In this document: in pieces, positions 1 through 11,777 of the stretch
How positions within the stretch are numbered: the stretch's first letter is position 1
How the letters are laid out: each line of letters opens with the position of its first letter
Origin: Quercus robur
Lineage: Eukaryota; Streptophyta; Magnoliopsida; Fagales; Fagaceae
Assembly: GCF_932294415.1 (NCBI RefSeq)
Contig: NC_065537.1
Location: 52,771,802 to 52,835,801 of the forward strand
Direction of reading: 5' to 3'
Length of the DNA stretch: 64,000 bases
Notes under the pieces: generated by a model
Told to the model about the DNA's origin: nothing
The model's input: only the letters and a program-made list of their open reading frames with translations
Databases searched by the model: none
Program-made: the position numbers and the translations under genes

Positions 1-3000
1 GCTGTGACAAAAAAATTAGTTCCTAAAAGAATCACTTTATAGTAGCTCAAAATTAACATTATTTTAGATTCTCCTACATTATAGAAATTTAATGTAGTGT
101 ACCTGAGTATTTCCCTTTATATAATTAGGGAGTGAACATTATATAGTAAGTGTAGTACTAAAATCTCATCTTATAAGAGCAAGATGGAGCGGGTCATGGG
201 TTTAAGACACACTGGGTTTGTGTGTAATTTAATAATAAAAAAAATAGCATGGAGATGCTTAAAATTATAGTTCTTGGGTTTCTTTACAATCAACATCAAT
301 AACAGAACTAGGAAAAAAAAATAACATCAAGAAATTTCTTTATAAGAAGTTGTTGACATTTATTGCTCGTATATATGTACATGAAGTAGAATATAAAATA
401 TAGGCTAGAGCTTTCTGGGTAACCAAAACTTTAACACCCTTGGAAGTTCAGCATAATGGCAAATGAAAATTTGTTGCTGAATATGAAAAGCTTTATCCTT
501 TAGCAAGTTTAATTTGTGGGGATAATGAGTCACTGCAATATGCAATAAAAGTTCTGGAAAATGATTTCTTGAAATTTAATAGACGTTTTCCTTTTATATA
601 TATTTATCCTTTGAATTTTCATTTTTGATTGTCAAAGTTAATAAATACCATCTTGTAGCATTTTGAGCTTACTTGTAACTCCTGGCTCCTACACCATAAT
701 TATATTTACTATACCATGCCAGTCCTTGCTTTTCAGGAAAATGATAAAGCTGGCTTGGAATTTTCCAATTTTAATTTCAATGTTTTTCATCATGGTAACT
801 ATATGTGGCTATGGCATCTAAACCTTTGTGCCCTATACGGGTAAACATAATTTCTATAGTCAATGCCAGCTCTTGTGAAGGTTTTGGGTTGAATTTTGGC
901 ACCTCCTATGCACAAAGTGCTTGGAGGTGTAGGAAGGCAAGAGTTCGAGCTGCAATGTTAGTAGTAATGTTGTAACTATCTCAAAAAAAAAAAATTGCAC
1001 TTTATTTCTAGGGTGTCTTATCAGCAAAACCATGGAGTCAACTGGAAGGCGTGCAATTCAATACATTTTCATAGGAATCAATCATTCAATCTCTTTGTCA
1101 CATATTTCTATTCACCACCAGAAAGGTTTCATCACATATCCTACACAATTGTGGTAAATTGAATAGCACAAAACTTCAATCATCTTCCATTATGTTGTCA
1201 AAAAATAGATTTCACACTCATTTTCCAACCCCAAAAGACTCCAACGTAAAATTTTTTTACCCTTCCCACTATCTTGGCAACCATGAGAACAACCACTAGA
1301 ATATTGAAATTAGGATGGTATCCAGCTAGGATCCTGCTTTTCTAGGACTAAAATACTGGGCATTGCCTTTTTTAAAAACAAATTATGTTAAATGTTTGGG
1401 CTAGAAGGTGGGGTTTGGCTGAGTCTTCTAAGTTGTTTTTACTCACGAAAGCAATGATGGACCTACTATTATGATGCATGTGTAGCTCTCTTGAAATAAT
1501 ACAGTATTTGGTCTATTTGTGAAAGAAGTGACTACAATTAAGTTACAAACATTTTTCATAATTTGTTGGTAAATACAATTTTAGTCCTTACATTTTGTAG
1601 TTAGTGTCAATTTGACCCCTACATTTTGGTAACAATTAATTTGGTGGCTCCTATAAGGGTAGTGATATGAACTAACTCTAAGGGAGGAAAAACTAACAAC
1701 CCTAGAAACCTCAAAATCCTATATATGTACATGGGAAAGAATAACTTTTGAGCTTTACTAGTACTCCTATAGATATCAACAATGGTTTGAATAAACATAG
1801 AGGGAAAACACATAGAACCATTAGTAACAAGAGCAAAAAGAAATGCACATCTATCTAAGGGAACAGTATGAACATGAGAAATAGGATAGATGTTATGACA
1901 AGAAATCCTTAAGTACAAAGAATTAAGATCAGTGAGTTCACACTAGGGAATCAGATGCTAGGGGAATCTGGATTCCTTCTTTAACCTCATTTCAGTAGGA
2001 ATGTGGATTCCCTTTAAAACAGGTGGGTATCTAGATTCCCAAACTTAAAGGAAATTTTATTTTTTATAAATTGACAATTTTAACCATTTTTCCTTATCAT
2101 TTAAGCAATTGAGATAAAATATAAAACAAATCATCAATATCTTTTCCTTTGTCTTTATCTCTTCCTGCCAAAACAACATAAATAGACAATTCTGTTGATA
2201 TATTCATCTTTTCTTCTTTTAGACTATTGTTTTAATGAATTTGTCATAATTTATAGTTTATATTTTGTTTTTCATTATTTATTTAGATGAAGATTATTAT
2301 TTTTTTTAAAAGACTTATATTGGATTTACAAATCTAAGAATAGAATGGGAAAAATAAATAATTTAGTTAAGATTTCTGGAAATAAACCAAACATTATAAT
2401 CTCACGTTCCTAGGAATCTTATTAGATTCTCAATTAAACCAAATATAGGAATAGTTACATTCTTAGGCATCTAGATTGTAAGGCATCACATTCCAAGGAA
2501 TTTGGATGCCAAGAGTAATGAGGATTCCCTGTACGAAACGCCACCTAAATGGTTGTTTGGGACCTTGGGTGCTCTATCTTTCTCTCTTTCTTTGAGTTTT
2601 TATTTTACTTATTTATTTATTTTATAACTTAGTAATACTTGTTATTTTTTCAACTATTGGACGTTTAATGAGATAATAAATATGACTTTCAACTTTTTAT
2701 AGTCCACACCCCACAGTATGTCCTTGAAACAACCCTTTATCTAGCTTGAGGTGACAACCAACTATCATGCGTATTGCTTAGTTTTAGGTTGATTGAGATG
2801 CTAAATTGACACAAAGCTCTTCAATCAACTTGAGGAGACAACTAGTTGTAGCCTGTAGGCCGCTTATAAGCAAGTTTTATGGCAATTCGGTTCTAGGGAG
2901 ACTTTTTTCCAAAACTTCTCCCACATACTATATAAATAATTAAATACACATTCACTCAGCTAGACCAACTATGCCTTGCAAGTTTTATTATGCATTGTAT

Positions 3001-3125
3001 TCGTCTTTCACCTCTCATCTTCTTCATTGGTTTTCTAATTTAACCATCGGAACCTTCTTAGCCACTCCCTTTCGGATGGTATTGGTTGGTCTAAGGTATT
3101 CTTTTAAAGTAGTTGACCATTTTAG
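1..3125. other. AT-rich intergenic spacer, left edge
   Basis: No gene is supported here. The short open frames lack family motifs. The stretch holds a SINE-like copy near 885-994 and a piece near 1570-1650 that reads like the edge of a MULE-type repeat (runs resembling 'gtccctacattttg'). Around 1950-2545, repeated ggaatc/gattcc words face each other and suggest a decayed foldback element whose ends I could not fix. Confidence 0.6.
885..994 (+). mobile_element. tRNA-derived SINE-like copy (degenerate)
   Basis: A box B-like word (gagttcgagctgc, about 949-961) follows a degenerate box A-like stretch, and a 12-base poly(A) closes the copy near 983-994. The tail 'gttgtaactatctc' before the A run is of a type I associate with tRNA-derived SINEs of woody eudicots. 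No clear target duplication is visible, so the ends are approximate. Confidence 0.45.
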
Positions 3126-3202
3126 TTATGGCCCGTTTGGTTCCACTTTTTCAGCCCAAAACGGGCGTTTTCAAAAAAGCCAAGCCCGTTTCTGCGTTTG
3201 GT

Positions 3203-3246
3203 AAGTTCAAAACGCAACTTTTTTATAAAAGTTGCGTTTTGAACTT
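3203..3246. repeat. Perfect 20-bp-arm hairpin, Harbinger left end
   Basis: Arms 3203-3222 and 3227-3246 are perfect reverse complements around a 4-base TTAT loop. It lies about 75 bp inside the left terminus of the Harbinger element. A second, smaller palindrome (9-bp arms AAAACGCGC/GCGCGTTTT) follows at 3306-3326. Subterminal palindromes can serve as transposase binding sites or be remnants of a captured MITE. Confidence 0.9.
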
Positions 3247-5224
3247 TTAGAAAAGCTGAAGACAAAACGCGCATAGAAAATGGACCTTCAGCAGTCCATA
3301 AATCAAAACGCGCTATGCGCGTTTTGTTATATTACCGTTAGCAATAATTGAAAGACCGAAATACCCACAGACGCCCCTCATCTCTGATCTCTGCTCTCCC
3401 TTCGCATTTGACGCCTCCATCTCTTCTCTCTGCCTTGCTCTGCCTTCGTAAGTCTCTCTACTCTCTGTCTTTTTTCTTTGTCTTCCTTTTCTTCTTCCGC
3501 TTCGTCTTCCTCTTCTTCTTCTTTCTTTCTTTCTTTCTGGTTCTTCCTCTCCGTAAGTCTTTCTGTAGTTTTGGATTGTGGTTTGTTTTATGGGTAATGA
3601 TTTTTCTGTGTGTTCTTTGGGTTGATTTGTCATGGGTATGGGTTGTTTTGATTTGGACCGAACCGGGGTTGATTCTCATGGGTCTGATTTGGGTTTTTTT
3701 GGTTTTGATTTCTCTGTTCTTTGGTTGATTTCTCATGGATCTGGGTTTGATTTCTCTGTTCTTTGGTTGATTTCTCACTTTTGGTGTGTGGGTTTTGATT
3801 TCTCAGGTACCAAAAACACTGATCTGCTACCAAAAACCAGGTACCAACACTGATCTGATTTTTTTTTTTTTTTTACCGAGTGTGGGAAAAAAAATTTCGG
3901 ATCTTGCTATGAATGGGTATTGTTCCTTTACTTGTTTTGTTATTTGTTTTTGCTGATTGGAATATATAATGAAGTGTTAGTTTGATGAATATATAATGGG
4001 TATTGTTTTCGGATCTTGCTGATTGGAATATATACATGTTCTCATGAAGTGTTTTTGTTTATTTGTTTTGTTATAACAAAATTTCGGATCTTGCTATGAA
4101 TGTGTATTAACTTGGAGATATTGTTATGCTTCACAGACTGGTTGTAACATGTTGTACTCTTCGAAGAACTTATATATTTCAGTTGTGTTAGCTTGTGTTT
4201 TGGTTTGTAACATTTAATGTCTAGATAAAGAAATTTGGGCAGATCTATGTGTTAGGGTTTTTTTTTTTCTCTATGTTATGGTTTTTGCTTGTTTGTTAGG
4301 TTTAGATTCTTTATCTTTAATCACTGTTTAAAGCTGTAGTTGAAGCTTTCAATGTAGTAGTGTAGTCATTTGCACTAATGGAAATTGATTGCTTATGTTT
4401 AATTTTGGATCCTTTGAATTAGCACTAATTGGTGTTTTGGTTGTTGTTATCTCTGATGGGTTGTGCATTTTTAAATATGCTCTAAGTAAGGTTGCTGGTT
4501 ATTGATATTTTGTCATTACGTTTTTGCTAAATTAAAATGCATTTTGTTTCACAGTTTGGTGATGGTTGAGCTTGTTTGGTTTTCCACTGCTATCATTGTG
4601 GTTACTGCAGGCTCAATTTTCCATTTCTTGAGCTATGTTAAGTTTAACATGTCATTAAATTCAACTGCTTTCCTCTCATAGAATTGCACATAAGACAACT
4701 TCTATGGTATTTTCCGCTTTTTGGTATGGTGCATTACTGATGCCATCATTCATATGACAGTTACTAAGTCAGGAACCCAGTTGCAGTGCTTTTTGCTGCA
4801 AGTAATCCATGATAAGCCATATCATGCTGTCTTCCACTTAAGGGAAATGGAAGAACATGTTTGCTTTGCTTAGCCCATTTCTCTGTTCTGTGTCTTATGT
4901 GCAAGTATTTTTTTTTATTTTTTAACTAGCTATGCTTTCACTTTAGGCTTCTATCTTGTGCACATATTAATGACCATGTGACTGGTAATAGTCCTGCTGG
5001 TAATTTTAGTGTAAAGACTATTAATTTGTACAAGTTATATGCATTTGAAAGTTTTTCTGGTTAAAAGTATTCTCTGCAACGTGTAATGAAATATGTTTTA
5101 AGATGATAATATATAGGAATTGTTCTTAGAAACCATTTCTTCTTGAACTAAAACGTGGATATGTAAAGTATCCACTATTGTGTCTAATGTAATTCCTGTC
5201 CTGTGTTATGGATATTATATCTAA

Positions 5225-5781
5225 GGCTGTGATTGGCGCCCTATATCTAAAGGGTTGGATTGGATTGAATTGAATTGACTATTTTCTGTACTGTGCTTGG
5301 AAAATTCTTTGATTATATTAAATAGAGAAAACATCTTACTGAATTTTTCTGCTGGTGGATTGTGGGCGGTGGTAAATATTGGAGTTGGAAGGGATTTCTT
5401 TAAAAAAAGAAAGTAATTATCGTTGGTTAACCATCATCAACAAGCATAAGTACACAGCAGTTGGCCGATAATGGCAAATTCACATGGCTGGCAATTCTCT
5501 GCTGGCAGAAAGATTTAGTGATCAGCGGTAATCTTGAGATCATTTGTGGTGATCTCAAGGTGGCTAAATTGCAACTTTTGGACAAACTGATAGGGTGACA
5601 TATTATCCCCACAGGGTATATACAATTATACCACTTCCATCCTTGTGTTGTTATGTATGTCACATGGAAGATTAAAAATTCCAAAGGGATTAGTATATCC
5701 AATCCAATTGGTCATGCAAAATTGATAGATATGAATAGTTTTGTCCAATCCAACCTCTATCATGTCGCATCAAACACTGCC
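5225..5781. mobile_element. Probable MITE nested inside the Harbinger element
   Basis: The left end (ggctgtgattggcgccc..., then ggttggattgga) and the right end read on the other strand (ggcagtgtttgatgcg..., then ggttggattgga) align over about 40 bp with gaps. The flanking triplets are TAA (5222-5224) and TGA (5782-5784), close to but not a perfect Harbinger-type duplication. It has no coding capacity. The interior has ggattg/caatcc words that also pair across the element. Call it a decayed Tourist-like MITE; confidence is moderate because the TSD is imperfect. Confidence 0.42.
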
Positions 5782-6026
5782 TGAGAACATTATAAATTGC
5801 TAGTTTGTGGTTTTTTCCAAATGAAGTGACATTTCATCTTTTAGTGTATATTTGAGGTTGCATTTATTGGTTGATAGAGATGTTTGCAACGTTTCTGTTT
5901 ACATAAATTATAGAACATAGACTTCTCTGTATTGAACCTGCTAGTCCTTGTACCTATTTGTTTTGATCTTAATAAAAAATTTATAGTTTTGCTAATATGT
6001 TTCAACCTCATTGGTTAACTTTATAG

Positions 6027-7044
6027 ATGGGTAAAAACACAACTTCCAACCCCGAGGCAAAAAAGGCTAGAGCATTATGGGATAATAATTCAAGTTGGAC
6101 CACTACTTTTTGTAATCTTTGTGTGGAACAGATTCAACTTGGGAATAGGAATAAAGGTGCTGCCTTTAGTACCCTAGGTTGGACCAATATAGTGACCAAA
6201 TTTTGTGATGAAACCGGTCAAAATTATGATAGGGAGTAATTAAAAAGTAGGTGGGATGTGTTAAAAGGTGATTGGAGATTGTGGGAAAAATTGAGGATGC
6301 ATGACACAGGTTTAGGTTGGGATACAGCGAAGGGAACAATTCTTGCTCCTGATGATTGGTGGGACCGAAAGTTGAAGGTGAGTTGAGTATTTTATTAATA
6401 TGTAGTTAGTTGGAAATAGTTTTTTTTTATTGTTGTTATCTGAGTGAAAGCACTTTTACATTTTGTAGGAATTACCCAAAGCTAAAAAATTTCGAGAGAA
6501 AGGTCTACAGAATCCAGAACAACTTGATATAATGTTTAGGGATGTTGCAGCAACTGGAGAAGCTGCATGGACCCCTTCTTCAAATACACTCCCTCCAACA
6601 ATGCCACAAGAGGGTGCTGGTGATTCGGATGGTAGCTCCGAATTTAAGGATAATCAATGTGACATGAGTTTAGACATTGATAGTTTGCAACAAGGACATA
6701 CTAGTCAATCACGTAGTTCAAGACTTAAGCGAACTAGTGAATCTATACCCTCACAGAAGAAAAAGAAGAAGATAGGAGGAGCTGCAATGTTGGACAATCG
6801 TATTAGTGAATTAATAACTGTATGTAAGAATAAGTCTGAAGGTACTTCTCGAGAGTCACCAAGTTCAGTTGATAATGTCATGGCGATTGTGAGAGCACTT
6901 CCTAGAGTGGATAGTAAGTTTGTGGTTCAAGCTTCCTTAGCGTTACTAAAAAAGATACATAGGGATATGTTTCTAACTTTCAAGGAGCCAGAGTTACAGT
7001 TGGCATACCTACAAGAATTGATTTCTTGGAAGCAAAAGAAGTGA
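6027..7044 (+). pseudogene. Harbinger ORF1: Myb/SANT-like DNA-binding protein
   Basis: This is the accessory protein of PIF/Harbinger elements, which in studied family members binds DNA and helps bring the transposase to the element. Exon 1 is 6027-6377, a GT..AG intron runs 6378-6468, and exon 2 is 6469-7044, for about 308 codons. The first ~110 residues form the Myb/SANT-like fold, with Trp repeats (ALWDNNSSWT, SRWDVLKGDW, DDWWDRKLK). The second part carries a basic KKKKK stretch around 6760-6772 and a C-terminal region that usually contacts the transposase. One TAA at 6237-6239 interrupts exon 1 where relatives probably have CAA (a C-to-T change), just before LKSRWDVLK. The rest of the frame is open, so decay looks recent. 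Confidence 0.82.
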
Positions 7045-7400
7045 CCAACCTTATGTGATACTCTAATTAGCTTAGGACTAATATTAGCTTATGACTAATA
7101 TTAGCTTTATGTTGTATTAACTATGTTGTATCAACTTTAAACAATGTTATGTGATATTTAGTATTAGCTTTGGACTAATATATGTGTAATGTAAACACAT
7201 TTCGACTAATATTAGCTTTTTGTTGTATTAACTTTAAACTAAGTTATGTAATATTTAGTATTAGCTTTGGATTAATATATGTTGATTACTTTGTTAATAT
7301 ATGTTGATTACAAAGTTATGTAATACTTTGTTGATTACTATGTTGATTTATATTAGCAATGGTTGATTATTTGTTACTTTGTTGTGTAGCCTAAACCAAT

Positions 7401-9001
7401 ATGGATGATTATAATGGTACTTATGAGAGTGACAATTTTATGGAACTATTAATGGATGGGGATTACAGAAATTATTGTGATTATCATGATGCTAGTGATT
7501 ATAATAATGCTGACAATAATGATGATGGTGATAACAATGATGATGATGATGGTGATAACAATGATGATGATGATGATGATAACAATGATGATGACGATGA
7601 GAGTAGTGATAGTGATGATGACAGTGACAGTGATTCTGATGATGATGATAGTAACGACGATTCTGATGAGTTTTACCAGCTTGTGGCAGTTACCTGCGAA
7701 AGCAGTTGTGACATATTTCAATAAGTACATTAATAAGACTCCTTGTTATGATTCTGAACAAACAGGGTGGGTTTGGGTGAGACGTTGTATGGAAGGTAAT
7801 GAGGAATTGTGTTACAACATGTTTAGAATGAAAAATGAGGTGTTTCTTAATTTGTGTCAAGTTTTAGAACGTGACTTTAGACTTCAACATTCAAGGAATA
7901 TAAGATTAGAAGAGTCAGTGGCAATCTGTTTAATGATACTTGGTCATGGAACATGTAACCAAATGGTTCAAGAAATATTTCAACATTCGGGTGAAACCAT
8001 AAGTAGACATTTTGAGAAGATGATCACTCTGTTGGGTGCTCGCTTTGCAGCTGCATATGTAAAGCCTTCGGATCCAACTTTTAGTGAAGTTTCAACCAAA
8101 ATACAAGACCATCCAATTTATTGGCCACATTTCAAAGTATGTGTACTATTGTATATTTGAATAAGTGTTATTGTCTATAAGATAATACAATGCATGTGGA
8201 ACTGAAAACTATTAATGTTTTTATTAGGATTGCATCGGTGCGATTGATGGCACACATGTGACAGCGGTTGTACCTACTGAGAAGTCCATTCCATACTTTG
8301 GAAGAAAGGGATATCCAACCCAAAATGTGATGGCTGAATGTGATTTTGATATGTTATTCACATTTGTTTTGCCTGGATGGGAAGGTGCAGCACACGACAC
8401 TCACATTTTTCTTGATACTATTCGTAAACAGAGTAACAACTTTCCGCACCCACCACCAGGTTTGTAATTGGTTAATCAATTGTTCATTATAATTACATAT
8501 TATATGAGTGTGTTAAAACAATTGAATTTTTTTTTTCTAGGGAAATATTATGTAGTTGATTCTGGATACCCAATGATGAAAGGTTATTTGGCACCATACA
8601 AAGGGATATCATACCATCTTCAAGACTTTCGAAGGAGAGGTGGAAGCCCTAGAACTAGACATGAAAAATTTAATTATGCTCACTCATCTCTTCGATGTAC
8701 GATTGAGCGCACTTTTGGTGTGTGGAAGAATAAATTGAGAATTATCAGAAACATGCCATCTTTTCCATTCCATATCCAAATGCTTATTGTATCTGCTACT
8801 ATGGCTCTTCATAATTTTGTTAGACTAAATGATAGGGATGATAGGGGCTTCATAAATGCTAATCGAGATTCAATTTCTAGAAGAGAAAATAATAGTGAAG
8901 CAGATAGCAGTTATGAGCAGAATTTAGGATCTTTAACAGACCCTGCGATGGTGGTTCTTCGTGATTCCATTGCTAATTCCATTTGGGGGGATAATAATTA
9001 G
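7401..9001 (+). pseudogene. PIF/Harbinger DDE transposase (DDE_Tnp_4 type)
   Basis: Likely exons are 7401-8136, 8228-8459 and 8541-9001, with GT..AG introns at 8137-8227 and 8460-8540. The first catalytic Asp is in GAIDGTHV (exon 2), the second in AHDTHIF, and the Glu in IERTFGVWKNK (exon 3), so the full DDE triad is present. The N-terminus is an extreme Asp/Asn repeat encoded by a (GAT)n-type tract at about 7510-7660. The acidic reading frame and the transposase frame (VTYFNKYINKTPCYD...) are offset by one base. They must meet around 7685-7710, so there is a frameshift, or less likely an unseen small intron. The HTH-like region lies at about 7790-8030. The gene ends at TAG 8999-9001. Confidence 0.85.
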
Positions 9002-9339
9002 TAGTTGTCTTTTTTTTATAATATCCTGTAGTACAATTTAAACTTGGGTTATTGGTATGTATTTTATCATATTTTTTACATTTTTGTGTTGTACAATTTA
9101 AACTTAGATTATTGATATGTATTTTATATGTTTTTACATTTTTATGTAGTACAATTTAAACTTAGATTATTGGTATATATTTTATCATCTTTTTACATTT
9201 TTATTTTGTGCTTCATGTTGATGGAAATTATTTAGATTTAATTAATATTATTATTATTATTGTTTAGTAAGTATATGAAATAGATGATTTATAATAAGTA
9301 TGAAATAAACTCACATCCACAAAAAAAAAAAAAAAAAGT

Positions 9340-9560
9340 TTGAAATATCCCTTATATATACATTGTCCTTTTTGGTCATTTATCCCTCAAAAAGCCACTT
9401 TTAACAGTTTTTATCAAACACTTAGCTTTTTCATTATGCACTTTTTAACAGCTTTTACCAAACACTCAGCTTTTTGAAACTCCACTTTTTCATTATGCAC
9501 TTTTACAAAACTCCACTTTTTCATTATGCACTTTTTCAAAAAGCTGAACCAAACTCACCC
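9340..9560. repeat. Harbinger right subterminal short repeats
   Basis: Words such as ccactttttcattatgcac and aaactcc recur two to three times between about 9420 and 9545 just inside the right terminus. Together with the left-end hairpin they make asymmetric subterminal regions, where PIF ORF1 or transposase may bind. Confidence 0.55.
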
Positions 9561-10226
9561 TTAGTAATTTTAAGTCTTTGTTGCGGTTCCATTGTATCAC
9601 CAAATTTCATCCCCATATATATATTTGATTTTTTCCTTAAGGTTAGTAGAAAAGATCTATCCCTAAAATTCTGGTCCCCATCTCACATTTGAAAGAATTT
9701 AATATCGTTCCAATCTATTTCCCCTAAATTCTTAAAAAAGGGATGACTACTATTTTTTTTACTCGTATCTTTATTCCAGTCATTCTCAATTAGAATTACA
9801 GAATATAATAATTTTTAAGGCAAACGAATCTTTTAGCTAGAAAAATGTAGCGTTTTCCCGGTTGGTAATGGGTGAATAGGTATTACTATATATATATATA
9901 TAAAAGTGTGCTCTCAAGAAAATAAAATATTTTTCTTTTCAATATCACATACCTTGTTTTCTCTTTTTATATTTTTCTAAGAAAGCAACAAATAAAGTCA
10001 AACACCAAATCCGCACTCAACAAGTTGGTGATGTGAAGTTTCGTGGTAAAGAAAAAAAAAATAAATAAAAGAAATGGATTCTACTAAAAAAAATATAAAA
10101 GAAATAGATAAAAAAAAATTGTGTACAAAAAAGTTTAAATAATACTAATTTCAAGTAAAATTATATTACTAAAAATTATCCTAAGATTGAACTAATATCA
10201 GGCACTACTTAGATTTAAAAAAATAC

Positions 10227-10385
10227 GTGGATTCTAGTTAGCTCAACTGGTAAAATCTCTTATGGTTGTATAAGAGATCTGGGGTTCAATCCCGCCTACA
10301 CCAAAAACTGATTGGTATCTTGGTCTGATAATAAAGAGCTATTATCAGGAGCAGATGTCATAGGTTGAAACTCTCTAAAAAAAAA
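10227..10385 (+). mobile_element. tRNA-derived SINE with perfect 16-bp TSD
   Basis: Box A (tagctcaactgg, 10239-10250) and box B (ggttcaatccc, about 10273-10283) of an RNA polymerase III promoter are spaced as in a tRNA gene. They are followed by a non-tRNA body and an A-rich tail. The copy is bracketed by identical 16-bp repeats (agatttaaaaaaatac at 10211-10226 and 10386-10401). The perfect target duplication and clean boxes suggest a fairly young insertion by LINE machinery. It is not a functional tRNA: the 3' half runs into an unrelated body. Confidence 0.9.
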
Positions 10386-10559
10386 AGATTTAAAAAAATA
10401 CTAATATCTAATTTACTCTAAGCACAAACCACACTTAATAGTTAATACTGTTTGATTTATTTATTTATCCAACTATTTTTTCAACTTCATTTTTCATCTA
10501 CACTATTTAGTATTTAGTATTTACTGTCTGGATAGTCTCCTATGCATAAAATTTTCATA

Positions 10560-10889
10560 AGGACAAAATTTGACAAATCCACCGTTAAATTACATTTTCA
10601 TTTTATATCTTCTATGCTTGTAAAATTTTCAGAAAATCAAAAATTAATAGATATGTCATCAATCAAATATTTAAATTTCAAGTTTTTATAATTTTAAATT
10701 ATATATAAAAAAAAAGTTAATGGATCGAATAGTAAATAATATTTGATTGATATGAAATTTGACGTGTGTGTTAAAAACACAAATAACATGCAATCTAACG
10801 GTTATATTTTCAAAATATATAGCTTTATAAATGTTTTTAGTGGGAGTTATAGTTCTAGGCCATAATCAAGTTTGTAACCAAATTTTGTC
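10560..10889. mobile_element. MULE-type MITE copy (same family as 62.5-63.6 kb)
   Basis: It starts aggacaaaattt and ends aaattttgtc. Flanking 9-mers attttcata (10551-10559) and atttccata (10890-10898) differ at one base. The interior (caaatcc..gttaaattac, atgtcatcaatcaaatatttaaat, agtaaataatatttgattgat) matches the elements at 62501-63584. No coding capacity. Confidence 0.68.
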
Positions 10890-11409
10890 ATTTCCATAAT
10901 ATAATCACTCCGTAATCGCATTGTGGTAATTAAATTGACCAAAAATTATTTTTTAGAAAAATGAGCACAAACAATATTAAGTGCAGTTTGTGATTAGGGG
11001 AAAATTAGATATTTCCGAAAAGCATGGGTAATGCTAGACATTAGCCCAAATTTCAAGGATGATTTTTATATTTTACCAATAATTTTAAAGAAATTTTATT
11101 ATCAAATTAAAATTCCAATAATAAATCTAGTATAATTTTTGTGTGTAGGAATAAAATAAAGATAAGAGCAAGAAAAAAGTTATAGTTCAAAAAAGTCCAA
11201 CTCTTATATTATTTATAAATTTCTTATTACTATGACCTAAATAACATTTTAAAATGGGTTTGAGTGGTACTCCATTTGGGTTTTATTTGAACCCACACCT
11301 CTTCACTTAAATAATAATAATTTCAATCAATTAGAATTCAATCATTATAAATCCTATCATTACAAGTGGGAAATAATTAAAAAAAAAAAGAAATTCTATC
11401 ATAGAAAAT

Positions 11410-11446
<37 letters not shown>

Positions 11447-11644
11447 CAAAAATGTAATGACAGAATAGAGCAAACCTCCACCGAAGAAGCAACGTCATAA
11501 TACACTTCCCGCGGTATCCTCGGGGAATATCTTCTGCTAAGTTCTAACCCCAAAACACAACAAGCCTCGACGGAGTTGACATTGTTATTTGTAGCCAATT
11601 GCGACGGTGTTTCTTAAGTAGGCCCCACCCCCCACACACCCCAT

Positions 11645-11650
11645 TATATA
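11645..11650 (+). promoter_or_regulatory. Candidate TATA box of PHF1
   Basis: TATATA lies 128 bp before the PHF1 start codon, in an otherwise A/C-rich leader. Position and strand fit a core promoter, but no transcription start was seen. Confidence 0.35.
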
Positions 11651-11777
11651 CCAAAAATAAACAAATTAAAAAAATCCCAATCCACTTCTTAAAAACACAC
11701 AACACACAGACACAGAGTCTTTCAAAAATAAGATAAAACTGTTTTGAAGAAACAGAAATTTGTGTTAGCATTTTCAG

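Larger units (their letters stand above)
3129..9560 (+). mobile_element. PIF/Harbinger DNA transposon, near-complete
   Basis: The element is flanked by a 3-bp duplication TTA (3126-3128 and 9561-9563), the target size of this superfamily. Its ends form an imperfect terminal inverted repeat of about 25 bp sharing GTTTGGTTC..CTTTTT. It contains the two genes typical of autonomous PIF elements in the same direction: a Myb/SANT-like DNA-binding protein (6027-7044) and a DDE_Tnp_4-type transposase (7401-9001). A CT-rich stretch at 3360-3550 followed by a possible donor looks like a 5' leader. Each gene has one visible lesion, so this copy is probably no longer autonomous. Confidence 0.88.
9564..11520. 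other. Intergenic spacer between Harbinger and PHF1
   Basis: AT-rich, with no gene supported. It holds a SINE (10227-10385) and a MULE-type MITE (10560-10889), annotated separately, and a poly(T) run near 11409-11438. The last few hundred bases are the PHF1 upstream region. Confidence 0.6.

Noticed and set aside
3348-3853. Several overlapping open frames on both strands (Phe/Leu- or Lys/Arg-rich)
   Set aside because: They come from a CT-rich leader region and short tandem repeats inside the Harbinger element; no domain or codon bias.
7449-7730. Ile-rich open frame on the minus strand
   Set aside because: Shadow of the (GAT)n tract that encodes the acidic transposase N-terminus.
10227-10300. 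Possible tRNA gene
   Set aside because: Boxes A and B are present but the acceptor arm does not close and the sequence continues into a SINE body with TSD.
11500-11777. PHR1-type binding site (GNATATNC) upstream of PHF1
   Set aside because: Only a one-base-off word (gaatatct near 11526) was seen; not enough to claim phosphate-starvation control.
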